Origin: Baylisascaris procyonis
Lineage: Eukaryota; Nematoda; Chromadorea; Rhabditida; Ascarididae
Length of the DNA stretch: 64,000 bases
Reading direction: 5' to 3'
NCBI GenBank assembly: GCA_037389465.1
Contig: JAZARR010000059.1
Coordinates: forward strand, 6,719,001 to 6,783,000
A program made the translations under genes and the position numbers. Shown piece after piece: positions 49,901-61,145 of this stretch (positions within the stretch are counted from its first letter, which is position 1; each line of letters opens with the position of its first letter). The notes under the pieces are model-generated. The model did no database searches. It was not told the DNA's origin and saw only the letters and a program-made list of their open reading frames with translations.

Positions 49901-52900
49901 ATTAAAACACTTCTTCATCTTTGATTAGTATTGTACGAACGAACTTTTTCTAGGTTCTGTTTGATCCGCACATTTTTGGAAATTCCTGATGAAATGACTG
50001 TTTGGCTCATTCGTTTTCATCGTATGTCATCAGAGTACGATCGCCCCCTTTGATATGGCCCTCAGGGACAACACAAACGGTGCCGTTTGCCATCATTTTA
50101 GCCGATAGCATAGAGATTAAAAATCGAAGAGAATAAGCTCTTTAAGACATTCAGAAGTAATATGCCTGATGGAAAAACTCAGAAGACAAGAACATCGCTC
50201 GCGTGTTGCCGCTCATAAATCATTTCAGTGAGGAAACTCGAAAGTTTTCTTGAAGAAGCGAAAATTTTCGTTCATTTCCGGTGATCCTATATGCACGGCA
50301 ACAAATTGCCTCTTAATATGACATCCACTTAGAGGAAGTGGAAAAAAAACTAATCCACTAGGAAAAGTGTCTTTGTCGTACCGCCAAATTCGCTATAAAA
50401 TGCTGCTCATTGATGAGTGAGTGTACTAAATAATATAGCCTACATGACGACTTCTCTAATTAACATCGACGACGCCAAGAAAAGTTTTTTTCGTAGAAAG
50501 ATAGTATTCAGCACAATCGACACCACCAATGAGAGCTACGTTTTTTTGCTTTTTTTTGGTGATGACAGTGAAACGTTTTTATTTCTTTGTTCTTTTTGCC
50601 AGTGACGTTCTATCGAAATTCATCGAAAACATTCTTTTAAGAACTTATCAATGTTTCCCTAGCAGAATCACTCTGAAGTATATGATCATCGCAGTCTCTG
50701 TTTTTATGGAACAGATTTTTCAGCAGAAGCTGAGTTGTTCGAAAAGGCTAGTTGAAATCGCTCGCAATTCACATCACCCATATTTTTATAGTAGTGGACT
50801 AAAGTTCTTCGTATGCGAAAAAATGTGCGAAAAAAAAGAAGCTAAAAACAGCTATACCAATCAGATTTTGCGGGAAGACCAGCGAGGAAGAGATTGACGG
50901 CTTGATACGAATAATTTGATAAAATTTGTAGCTTTCGTGATTCATTCGCTTTTGCTAATTCTCGTTCATCTAATTACCAGTGTTTAGAAGGCTTTGATAG
51001 CTGTGCTTTCTGGAAGCTGAGGTGAAGGTGAACCAAACTTTTTTAATATTACGAGTGAAATTGGTCCTAATTATCAACGATATCGAAATCACAAGCCGAA
51101 AGAAACAAAAACTAGTACGAAGGAGCTGGGCAGTTGGCTACTTCAATTATATCAGAACTGGGATATCGCAATGCCGTTATTGTAGATTTAAAGCTCTTTA
51201 ATTTAAATCTCAGCACGTTGTTGCTTTGCTGCTATGATTCATATAAAACGCTTCATACCGATATTTCCCAACCTTGCATTTCACATTTGTTAACTTTACG
51301 TGCAATCTCACTCAGTTAACGAGAGATGGGAATCATTTTCCATGCACTTTCAACTCATGGTATCAGTTCTTTCTAAGATTTATTTGCTGTTTTGTAGGTG
51401 ACGAGATCAGGTACGAATGGAGTATCTGCGTGCAGTTAGAAGTTATGAAAGTGCGAAGCCTGTTGTTGAAAGTTTTGACGATAACATTGAGCTGCCTGTT
51501 TTTGAAAGACGATTATAGCTGGTTGTGTACTTTCGTTAGCGCTAGCTGTTAATGAGGCGACAGTTGTTTGATTCATTTGTACTGTTGTTGTTTGGTAAGT
51601 AGCTTGTGATGTCGCAAATTTTAAAGTTCTTCCTAATTGCTTTCAATTTATGATGGTTCTGTCAAGCAACGCTCACACTGACATCAAAAGTGCTGGTATC
51701 ACTGAGCGTGCAGGTCAATATCCTTTTTCAGTTGTTTTCTTTGATGATAACCGACGTTCTGCAAACATATGTAGTGAACATGGACTTCTCCATTTAATTT
51801 CATTTGCTTGAATTTCAAAGATCAGCAAGTGGTTACCATTGTTTTTTGATCTGAGAAATTAAAACATTTCAGCATTCGAGTGATGTTTTCTTATTGACAA
51901 TCTACTCGTGCAATAGCTCTTCCACACCGGAATTTTTGCACGACATTCGTTTGTAAAAAATGTAAAATTGAAGGTCGGGGTAATCAAATGCGTCCATCGC
52001 AAGGAAGTTCAGATTCTATAAGCTTTCAGTATCACGGCTCATGCAAGAGGGCATCTAAAGAGTTGGAATTGAACATCGCTTGGTAATCAGGCTCCGTGAA
52101 ACGCTCAATGAAATTAAAAATGCATCTTAATGCTGTAAGCATATTTTAACTTATTGAAAGGTCGTATCCAGAAAGTGTCTGGATTATTGGCGATCATTCG
52201 TACATTTCATAATTTATGAAATACAGCTAATAACGAAGTTTATTTCAGCTATCTCGCAGTCATTGTGATTGGTGTTATCGGAGCTGTTATATTAGTCGTT
52301 GTTTTAACGATGTGCCTTTGCAAGAATCTCTCCTTCTGCCCACTGAATACACACAAATCCGGTGAGTGAAATTTGTCATTTGATAGATCGCAGTAGAACT
52401 GATTTTATAATTCTAATGCTTCACGCTAACCCATCATATAAGTAATCATGCTTGTACGTACAACTATGGGTTTCCTGATATATTGAGTGCAGAGTCTAAT
52501 TTACTTTTTGTTGCAATAATTTGATCATTGAGAGTTTGCTTGCTAGGAAATAAATTCAAGGCAGTTAAGTAAAGTGCAAAAATATACTGGAAAATACTAT
52601 TTATTACGTTCTCAGCAAAACTGCAGTTCATAGGTTCAGAAATTGTGAGAGCGTTGGTGTTTACGTGAAGGATTTCCAATCAACTCGAATAGATGAAGGC
52701 GAGTAAGAAATTCTGTCCATCTATGGCATGCGGCTATGCTTTTCAGCAGTGATCTATTTTTAATGATACGCAAAATGATTAGCGCTCTCAGCTAGTGACC
52801 ACTCATTCCCAAAGCATCCAATTAGCTACAGCGATGCGCTGAAGTAAGCATATTTGTCGTATTTGTGAATTTGTTGTGCTTTTCTCGTTATTTGTTCGAT

Positions 52901-53274
52901 TTTTCAGCATGCCCAACAATGCAAGCCACTCAAAGGTATCGCCCGGTTGATACATTACCTACGAAGCCAATTGTTTATGAAGGTTAGTTGTGATTGGTCA
53001 TAAGTGATTTATTTCCGGTGAGCACTGACACCTAAAACGGTCATGTACTTTTGCCCCTACAGCACCTATTCCAATATATTCTTATTTAAGCAATTTTACT
53101 GAGAGAAAAGTGAGCAAAAGTACTTGCGAAAATAGAGACATGAAATATATTAACAGCTTTGACACTGATGTTTATAAATGGCGAAAATTTCCATGCAAAT
53201 GTGAGAAATCATCCGAACAAGAACATCATCTGAATTTACGACAGTTTATAGGACTGGTTGGGAACTTGGAATGA
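46314..53274 (+). CDS. Shisa-like single-pass membrane protein (236 aa)
   Basis: Exons 46314-46624, 52249-52361, 52908-52982 and 53063-53274 join in phases 2, 1 and 1. The ATG lies 15 bases after a TTGCAG acceptor. A hydrophobic signal segment (about residues 14-33) is followed by a Cys-rich ectodomain with ITCPFEA, CPDF, FCCPS and YYCC. That CP...CC...YCC layout, then a short charged helix and a transmembrane helix (AVIVIGVIGAVILVVVLTM) running into a Cys-rich CLCKN, is the Shisa family pattern. The cytoplasmic tail has tyrosines and prolines. Vertebrate Shisas act in ER retention of Wnt/FGF receptors or as AMPA-receptor auxiliaries; the role here is unknown. The first intron is 5.6 kb and interrupts the protein just before the membrane helix. 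The 3' end is uncertain: a GTGAGC donor at 53110 could replace the long last exon. Confidence 0.68.
46914..46953. repeat. (CT)n microsatellite
   Basis: An uninterrupted CT dinucleotide run of about 40 bases inside the first intron of the Shisa-like gene, followed by CAAGC. Confidence 0.95.
49223..49508 (-). CDS. Candidate nested gene exons inside the Shisa-like intron (partial)
   Basis: On the minus strand, exon 49508-49341 opens behind GCTCACAG and is open for 56 codons: Gln/Thr/Ser-rich, then KEEKTPSYSSLNKES and NNEETTVNIL. It ends at CTC/GTAGGC, and a phase-0 exon 49270-49223 (HSNAGRINMARLYRK, stop) follows an ACATGCAG acceptor. An upstream exon ending at 49570 (FDGIHKNGQIIGWL, donor GTGAGT, phase 1) would instead lead into another frame of the 49508 exon, reading NNASYTNAS and HFSFICRK. 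That ending recalls a C-type lectin domain but is too short to claim. The two readings exclude each other. Some gene on this strand is likely. Confidence 0.35.
49620..52248. other. Rest of the Shisa-like gene's first intron; nothing firm
   Basis: The frame at 50529-50897 is Phe/Lys-rich and unsupported by splice sites. T-rich tracts are common. A plus-strand donor (TTTG/GTAAGT, about 51595) has no recognisable coding exon before it. The intron segment 46625-49222 likewise holds only the CT array and weak frames. Confidence 0.4.
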
Positions 53275-54968
53275 AATCAACTTCAGAGTGTCATTTCATA
53301 TCCTTAGTGGATGAAGAACACTTCATCAAATGCGGTGAGCATGAGCATATTGTTTATCTCTCTAGGTGATAATTATTATTCAAATAGGATTGTAGAGGAA
53401 CCTTTAGGTCTCGCAGTTGGTCAGCTTGGAATTGTCGCGAGCCATCTAAGGATCGTTTTACAATTTCTTTTGTCTCTATGGATTGAGCATCATTCCGCTT
53501 GCTTTACGTTTATTGCTTGGGATTCGTATCAAAATGAGTAGTCTTTTTTTTTTTTGTAGAAGCAAACGATGCACCGCATAATGCGAGAATTTTTGCGTTT
53601 ACATGCAACGCTAATGACAGCCATATTTGTGAATCGTTTGCTTTTATTTCATGGCAACACATTTTGCTCATTTATTCGGTCGTGGAGAACAACTCAGCGA
53701 GAGTTGGTTTTCACATTTTGGGCGAACATTAGAGAACTGAGTGTATTGCATAGGCGGCTTAGGGGGGTTAAGCAAAAGTTGTGCGCATTCGTTGCAATTT
53801 ATCAATGCGCATTTTGGGTTCGTGCCGCCTCGCTATGGGAATCGTCAGAATTTGATTTATTTGCATTCTTTTCAACGCAGTTTCATTAAAGAATTTCGGG
53901 CCTGCTTTGTCACTCTGTTGTAATGAAATTTGCTCGTCGCGGGGGGGAGTGGGGGTGCCTTGAAGAAATGAGCCGTTTGCCTCATCAACAGAATCGCGCT
54001 TTTGCTTTTCTTCAGCTACACTCACATGAGCACAAAGTAAGTAAGTACGACGGTGGGTAATCGTTGTCAATTGTCTTATTTCTATTATTTGTTATGAATT
54101 TAGTTCGAGCTCGATAACATGTCCATCAAAAAGAGACAGCATTCGTCATAAGAAATTTTCATCGCAAAGGAGGAACACCAGTTGCTAACTAACGCGTTGT
54201 TCAGACTCAGCGAGACCAATAAAGAGCGATTTCATTTTGGAACAAAAGATAATTAACTTTAAGAGAGAGTGCAACGCATTTTAGAGAAGCCAATTGCTCA
54301 AGTATACCAGAAAAACTATTTAGATGCGCGTTGCGTGCTTTTTGTAATTCAACCTTCCAGGTCAATTTTTCACATAAATATTCATATAAATGCATCTTTC
54401 TGTGAAACGACTTTTTGTACGGATAGAAATTCAGCGATTTACTTTTGTCTGACAAGATCGGCTTGAAATCAAAGTTGTCTGATCAAGTTTTATGGCATAA
54501 GTGCAGAAAATAAATAACATAATGACAATCGCTGATAAGGAATTGAATCTTTGAAAATCAGTCTTTAATATCGATTCCTTTCACTAAGCTTTATATGTGC
54601 AGTTTGTATGGCGAATTCGAAGTGCCGAAGAGACATGCACATAAATGCACATACATATGCATAAGCTGGACAACATCATTGCCGCAGTGCGGCTTATGCA
54701 GCAATTTTTTGTTTTTTTTAAACCATCGACGGATACGCTTAACGGAGGGAGTAAGTTGTCCAATAAAGTACACTTGATGGGAAAGTTGTATCACCCCCTT
54801 CTTCGCTTCTAAAGATGGTTCAGTTGTGATCTGCACCCATCGTTCTTTTACACTCATCGTTAACCAGAGTAAGTTAGACGTTATCAGTGATCAATAAATC
54901 TTTCATGTTGACCTATCGAACGAAGGCATCTTTATATGTGCTACTGCCTTGGTGTTGACCCATGTTAG
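53275..54968. other. Region without a settled gene
   Basis: Opposite-strand frames overlap at 54591-54857. The minus frame (88 codons, starting MSVKERWVQI) has fair codons but no splice partners. A poly-G run lies at 53940-53955. Two plus-strand segments at 53308-53334 and after 53367 could be alternative 3' exons of the Shisa-like gene. Confidence 0.3.
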
Positions 54969-56498
54969 GCAAAGTGATCTGTATCCCGGAGATGCAGTTC
55001 ACCTTGTAATGAATTGTTTTGGTGAAACGAGTGATATCAAAGGTTCACAAAACCGAATTTGTGAGGCGTGCAAGTTTTCATTCCCTTATTGTGCGCTTGT
55101 GCAAGTTTCCATTTATATTGTGCACTATGGGCTTTATAAATGCGTATATCTGTTTGTCTGCCTTATAGTTTTAATTCTAGGGCCAATAAGGCTGATGCTG
55201 TGGAATTAAATGGTCTTTATACACCATACGAGAAGAAGCATCAAATTTCAGGTCGGTCCTCCGAATTAGAACTAAGTTAGAGTCAACTAGGAGCGCATAG
55301 AAATATGGGCGCGTTTTGCAGCCTATTGAGTTTTTAAAAAATATGAGACTTTTGTGAAAGATTTTTGCGAGCGATAGGACCATTTAAATTATAGACGCAT
55401 TATTGCGCCTGTTCCCTCGTCTGCTAGCAATTTGTTAAACTGGTTGGCTTGGTGGAATTGCAAAGCGTTTGTCATGGCGGATCCTTTAGTATTTCTCGCC
55501 ATCAGTTCCCCTATTTTCTACGCCCTTAACTGAGGTGATGCGTTGCGGTATTTCGGAGGAGATGGCAAATGAAAGTCGGTTAGAAAGAGGTGGGGGAGGG
55601 TTGTTTAGAAAAGGACGCTGGTAAACCCTGCAACTTTTTTTACTTCGATCGATCTAGAACATGAAAGTGAAGCGAAAAAGTGTGAGTTCTGCTGTACCAT
55701 TTAAAATAGCACATTATGCGCACTGAAACGACTTATGATTGGTGTATAGAAGCAAAGCAAAACATGCATTACCTTGCGATGGACTAGATCGCAAACTCCT
55801 GCTTGTTGAGCATCTTGGACCCAGAATTTGATGTGCTAGCGACAACAAATTCAATGAACTTGTCGATAAATGGTCGTGATTGGCCTACACGTTCATAATG
55901 AAATTGAAAATAAGCACGCGATGGGTCTTGATGTGCTTATTGGCTGACCCTCTTGAGGCACATTCCGAAAGCTAAACGCAATCAACTTTATGCTTCACTA
56001 ACTTCTGCCATCTTCCAAACGCGCAACAGCGGCCGCTCAATGCCTCATCCCCGCAAAAATGCGTCTCTATCGCTTCAGTCTTGTTGAGTTCGAAGTTTTT
56101 GCCATTGGGCGATACTTTTAAGCGACTTCCAATCATTGGTTCATGCGCAAAATGTATTTATTTGTAAGGATGGGACGCAATCATCTCAAATCATGCTTCT
56201 CTCAAACTTGAGGGAAGCAGCGAATTTACAATAAAGTTGTTCTTTTATATTCATTTCTGCTGATCAGACAGACCATAACGATGAAATGACATTCGAAGTT
56301 GATTGTCTTGCCGTCGAATCAAAAATTAATAGAGTGGAATGTGAGCAGTAACCTGAATGCCAAATAGAGTGGCAACAAAAATATATACTAACATACACAT
56401 TTGTCATCTATCATCTTCTGAAGAAACTCACTTTAATCGAAATATTTTTGTGCTGTGTGCTCAGTGTGAAATTCCACTTCGTACACCACATTTCATGA
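54969..56498 (+). CDS. Candidate exons of an unrecognised protein (partial)
   Basis: Exon 54969-55042 (after CATGTTAG) encodes QSDLYPGDAVHLVMNCFGE and ends AAAG/GTTCAC in phase 1. Exon 56272-56347 (after GATCAGACAG) continues DHNDEMTFEVDCLAVESK and ends in phase 2 at GTAACC. Exon 56465-56498 (after GTGCTCAG) would close the frame with KFHFVHHIS and a stop. The alternating hydrophobic pattern suggests beta strands. Codon bias in the first two exons is strong. A different frame of the third segment (PLRTPHFMMGYLNGGLCA) also looks coding, so the 3' end is open to doubt, and the 5' end was not found. Confidence 0.33.
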
Positions 56499-56743
56499 TG
56501 GGTTATCTGAATGGGGGGCTATGCGCCGTTTGTGAACCGAGATGAGAAGAAACCTGAAGATTGCTTTAATTGCATCCTGTCAAATAGGCAATCTTAGCAA
56601 CGGTTTCCTGTGCCAAAATGCGTTTGAAAATACTGTTCGAAGAATAGATTAGCCGATAAGACAGCTAATTAGAGTGCACTAATATGTACTATTGAAGTCT
56701 GCACAGTTGAAGGAACTAACAAAGTGAGCTTGATAACTTTGTC

Positions 56744-56918
56744 CTATATTTCGTATTTGGTTAACGGTTCCCCACTCAAGATAGCTAAAGGCGCAAGAAG
56801 AAGGATCACAAGCACATAATATATGTAACAAACCCTTTACATAATTCAGTTCCTCTAGAGGACTGTCCATCTTATGTTCGGTCATCACGGCTTCCAAATT
56901 GGTCATTACAGACGACAT
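56744..56918 (-). CDS. Candidate 41-aa microprotein, two exons
   Basis: The minus-strand ATG at 56918 opens exon 56918-56834 (28 codons, MSSVMTNLEAVMTEHK, acidic) with donor GTTTGT. A 49-base intron ends GCGCCTTTAG, and exon 56784-56744 closes with ILSGEPLTKYEI and TAG in the correct phase (1). A further acceptor-like TGCCCTTAG lies just upstream of the ATG. In another phase the second exon is open longer (ending FNCADFNSTY), but the required phase does not match. No family is recognised. Confidence 0.33.
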
Positions 56919-57277
56919 AAACCAACAAATATGAATAAGGGAATCTAAGGGCAGTAGGTTTTTCCCTCAAAGTAGTTCAAATATAGAAGCCAAAAAAAAG
57001 AGCTCAATGCCAAAGTTACATGATCCAAGACCATTCAAATTGTCGCAACTCGTTTTGCAGTTTAAATGAATGGAGGGGGATTGAGTGCTGAAAATGTCAA
57101 GGTGCTTTTCTTTTATGTTGTGTCCGGTCACGCTGCATGTTAATAGGCGCATGCAGTGCTCGGAAATGGGAACAGCTTGACGGCATGGCACTTGGAAAAC
57201 CGCGATAAGCGATAAGCATATGGTGGAGAGGCGTCCGCTACCCTCCGCAAGCTTTCTCCACATTCCTGTGGTTGTAG

Positions 57278-58008
57278 GGAGATGCTGGTGGGTTGATCCG
57301 TTCAATCTTATGCCCGAAGACAAAGCCAACTTCCTTTACGCATATCGAGTTTTGCATGCATTTTCGCGTATTCCACTAATGGCTAATCAGCGGGATTCAT
57401 GGCAAGGAACTAATGAAACTCACAAAACACTACACTCTCTCAGTAGAAAAGCTTGCAGAATACAAGCTGCAGGATGCATTATTCAATTCAGTGCTGACGA
57501 TTTGTTCAGTTGGCGAGGCGTAACGTTCTATACGATGTGATAGAGCATATGAAACAATTAGAAGAGCGCTTAGTGAGGTATTCTGGTGTTAACTTTTTTG
57601 TTATTCCCATGTTTTCAATGACGCACCAAAGTGATGAGCGAAGAGCAAAACCATACGAGGATAGTATTTTTAAAATTTTTATTGATAAGCTTGGAGAGAT
57701 AAAATGTGGAAGAAGAGATCATTGTTCTATACCATCTCCCACAGAGGGAAAGGTTGATGGACAAGAGTTAGCAGCGCTACTTGAGACATTCCGTTCATTG
57801 AATATAATCACCTCTTCATCGGCAATTCCATTGCACGTTCGAGAGAATCATACATCATATCGACAATGAGGTCTTCGAATGTAACTCTATCGAATTTGAT
57901 GATGATTTCATTAGTAAGAAACATTATGGGCAAGTTGTATTTGAGTCGCTGCATTTGCAGACGGACTTCTGTCTTATTGTGGACATGGGAAGATTTAAAG
58001 GTGAATAA
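57278..58008 (+). CDS. Unrecognised multi-exon protein, 3' part (partial model)
   Basis: Exons 57278-57348, 57391-57442, 57510-57577, 57644-57752 and 57844-58008 join in phase (2, 0, 2, 0) and end at TAA. Introns of 42, 67 and 66 bases fit the size class of this genome. Pieces include GDAGGLIRSILCPK, GIHGKELMKLTKHYTLS, a helical segment (LYDVIEHMKQLEERLVR) and an acidic C-terminal region with EFDDDFISKKHYGQVVFES. The last acceptor (GTTCGAG) and the one at 57643 are weak; the exon at 57510 could simply read through to 57869. An opposing minus-strand frame (56967-57329) with a signal-like start competes with the first exon. The 5' end is not found and no domain is recognised. Confidence 0.4.
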
Positions 58009-59825
58009 TTAATGGCTCACCCGAATTTGTTAATATTGAGATGCTCGCAGCAAATGTGTACATGCTCATTTGTTATGCATTAAAATAAGACCTCGCCTTG
58101 ACGCACAGGTCGCTAGCGAAGTGCCTCTGACTCCAAAACAACGACCGAGTGAATGACTGACCAACAGATCGCATGAGGGTCTTTGTTTACAGATCATATG
58201 AGCGCATTTAGTTGACCAAAGTTTTTGGCAAGTTTCGCTCACTAATTTATCCCTCCTAATTAAAAGTCCCATAGATATTACACAGTCGTTTGCACGTAGA
58301 TGAGAACGAAATTTAGTCAAGAAAGCCTTTCCGGTTGGAATTTAAGTGATTATACGTCCAGTTATTTTCTGAATTATCATTATAAGGTAGTGAAATTCTT
58401 TTCGAATAAACCTGCCACTCGCAACTAGAAAGTAATATACAACATGAGGATTTCGATTCTGATCAAAGTCGGCTTTATAAATGTGCATATTTGTGTCATA
58501 GTGCAAAGCATTTTGTGAATCACTGCATGAAAAAAAGGTTTGGAAAGAAACTTTGCTATGGGTATTATGATGTGATTTGATCACCCTCCATTTTTCCATC
58601 GTTTCTCCCTTAAAAAAAGTAGTGCAAGTTGAGTGGGTGCTATTGCAGCTCCACCGCCATATGAATGCTCGTTCACAGAGGATCCTCAACGCCGTAACGA
58701 TTGGCGATGTCTTCTAGAAAACGAGGTGAATGACACGAGGCAAGAGGGCGCTTCGTTTCGATGAGTCGTCTCATCGCAATTGCATCACTTCTCATATAAA
58801 ATTTTCGCTTCTTCGTTAGGCTACGATCGTCTTTTAAACAAAGTTGTGCTGCCTATACACATTTGCACGCTATGTTCATGTGCGAAAAAATGTGGTCATC
58901 TGTTCGTAGCCTTTGTGCTATCTTTGATGTTTGATTTTTTTTTCAAACTCTCTTACTGATTTTCTAAGCTATTGAGTCATCAAGATGAAGAAATAATGTA
59001 TTTTCGTTGAACATTTGGAAATAACACTTAGTGAATCAACTGGGACGTTTTATGATTTAAGCGTAATCAAATTTTGATGTTGAAAAATGAATTTATAGGC
59101 GGTGAGTAGCGGAATAATTTGGTTAACATTTCCAAGCAGATATTATATATTTGTTCGTTTCTGAAGGTCGTTTTTGCTGAGGCATTGAAGTAAAACGCTT
59201 ATATTGTTTTATAGACGTTCAGCATTTCGATTCGATGTTTATTTTTTTTATTTCGTGCTTTTCAGCAGTCGAACAATTTTTAAATCGTTGCAGTGATTGT
59301 TTTATCTGCTCATTGATTTCATTTCCGCATCATGTCGTTATTCTCTTCTATATTGTTTTTGGCTAATTTCTATTAGTTTTTTATGCCTTAAGAAGGAACA
59401 AATAATTTCACACCCCCTTCCCTCAATCTCCGCGAGTTAATCGATAAAAATTGCAGTAGCCTGTTATGCTTTGCCTTTTTTTTTCATCTAACATCATTTA
59501 GCGGAATGTTTTGAAGTCGAGCAAATCCTCTCCCATACTGCGGAGTTTGTAATTAAGAAAGTTGCATTTTGTATCAAACTTTGCTAATAATAAATAATGC
59601 TTAAATGTGTAGTCTTTTGCTTAACTGAACTTGTCGCTAAAAAGTAGGCCAATGCCGCTAAGGATTTTGATAAGCTGAAAATTCATTGAGCTATAATCAC
59701 AAAATTGTTTAGCGTTTATTTTATTAAAGGTGGTTAGTATAGCGCTACAACAATGGCGAATTTCTTGAATAATACATTCTTGATGGAAACCGTTTAGCGG
59801 AAGTACGAGTGCCAAATATATGTTT
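58009..59825. other. No gene seen
   Basis: AT-rich, with short overlapping frames on the minus strand (58066-58320, 58342-58689) that lack splice support. Confidence 0.4.
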
Positions 59826-60081
59826 CTATCTAAGGTTTTCGATTGATGGTGCACTGAGCAAGTTTTCATTGAGTGGCAATTTCTCAACAAGATCTGTGGG
59901 ACAAAACGAAAATTTCGTGGAAGTGCTTCGCGTCGCCCGTGATTATTCCCAGAGGATAACGTAGAGAGCATATAGCTGGATGCATTTTACTTTTGCTTTC
60001 TTTATTAGGTGGTCCTTTCAGATGCTTTAGCAATGGAATTTCCCGAGGCAAACATGTAAGCAATTCGGATAAGGCATTCAT
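59826..60081 (-). CDS. Candidate 52-aa protein, two exons
   Basis: The minus-strand ATG at 60081 starts exon 60081-59991 (MNALSELLTCLPREIPLLKH, then KGPPNKES), donor A/GTAAAA. A 97-base intron ends TTTGTCCCACAG, and exon 59893-59826 continues in phase 1 with LVEKLPLNENLLSAPSIENLR and TAG. It has two Leu/Pro-rich halves and no membrane segment. No acceptor lies between the upstream stop and the ATG, so the ATG is probably the true start. It lies about 400 bases downstream of, and on the same strand as, the 60487-61145 candidate. Reading through the donor gives a longer frame to 59884, less likely given the strong acceptor. Not recognised. Confidence 0.4.
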
Positions 60082-60486
60082 TTGTGCAAAATAGCAATAA
60101 ATTTAGACGGTGTCGTTTTATTTAGTGGTAGTTTTACGATTGCCACACCAAGACGTATAGCCCAGATGGACATACGAAAACATCAAGCCAGCCATTTGAA
60201 TTTGAGTCGGCGCAATTTAGTAACTGAGTCGCAGCGCATAGCGCAACACTAGTAATACAGCCCAAATGAGCTATAAAAATAAGCATCACATCGAGTATAT
60301 GTGCTTATTTGAAGTCATTTCTCTCTTCTAAACCATTGCCTCTCCAGTGCTACATACCCCTCATTCTGTCCAATACGCAATTGCAACTTGGTGATTATTG
60401 CTGTCACATTGTTCGGTGACAGCTATCAGTTGCGCGCGTTGTGCTGTGTATTAATGGTCTCTGGAGTGGTCTCGTAATGAGCAAAG

Positions 60487-61145
60487 TTATATGATGACCA
60501 TAAATAAAAGATTGAAATGCATTATCAGAGAAACGCTAGAGGAATGGTCCCTCTCGTTGTCTCGAGCAATGAAATCTGTCAATGCGCCAGAAAATTTTGC
60601 ATTAAATGCTGCAAATGTTCTAAAATTGCGGGCAATGGTTGCAACAGAATCAGAGCTATGGTTTTTGATAGCCGCATTCATCGGATAAGGTGTGTAACTG
60701 AATTTTTCAAAGCTCAAAGAGTATGAATGGGGGCGGTTATTAACGCACCTTTGCGAACATGAAAGGTCTTCGTGTGCATGCGTTTACTGAGTGACATTTT
60801 ATGTGTGCGTGTATGCATGTCTGTATTTGTTTGCATATATGTATGTTCGGTAGTTTCAATTGTGAAACCATTGAAGGTAAAGTTGCGATCTCCTCTTGAC
60901 GTTCGCAACTTCGGTGCGCTGCAAGCCCTGGAGGAAAAAAGGCTGTAGTCCTCGCTGCCTTTCAAAAAGGTTTCAGGGCAACACGAACCTCGGGATTCCT
61001 GACTTAAGCACCTGCTCAGGACACTTGAAAGCTTGAGGGCATGGTACTTTAAGGTCATGACTTTCGGGATCATACTTTGCTTGAGCTCCGAGGATAGCCG
61101 ACGGCAATGTATGCAAAAAAATGACTTCCCATACAATTTGCCCAA
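60487..61145 (-). CDS. Unrecognised protein, 3' exons (about 175-203 codons open)
   Basis: The minus-strand exon ending at 60745 (GGTGC/GTTAAT) joins in phase 2 across a 47-base intron (AAAAATTCAG) to the terminal exon 60697-60487, which ends in TAA. The upstream frame is open from 61145. It probably contains an in-frame 84-base intron, because a donor AGCAG/GTGCTT and an acceptor TTTTTTCCTCCAG both fall in phase 2. The protein is basic and Ser/Thr/His-rich (THKMSLSKRMHTKTFHVRK), then has SSDSVATIARNFRTFAAFNA and ends in a hydrophobic NLLFMVII. Codon bias favours this strand over the overlapping plus-strand frame 60491-60688. No ATG near the frame start was found, so more 5' exons are likely. 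Function unknown. Confidence 0.42.

Noticed and set aside
50529..50897. 122-codon plus-strand frame within the Shisa-like intron
   Set aside because: Phe/Lys-rich AT-driven translation without splice sites or coding bias.
56967..57329. 120-codon minus-strand frame with a signal-peptide-like start and several Cys
   Set aside because: Overlaps phase-matched plus-strand exons with better codon bias, and no minus-strand splice context supports it; not fully excluded.
60491..60726. Plus-strand frames starting MMTINKRLKC and MHYQRNARGM
   Set aside because: The minus strand has better codon bias, a strong TTCAG acceptor and a phase-matched upstream exon over the same bases.
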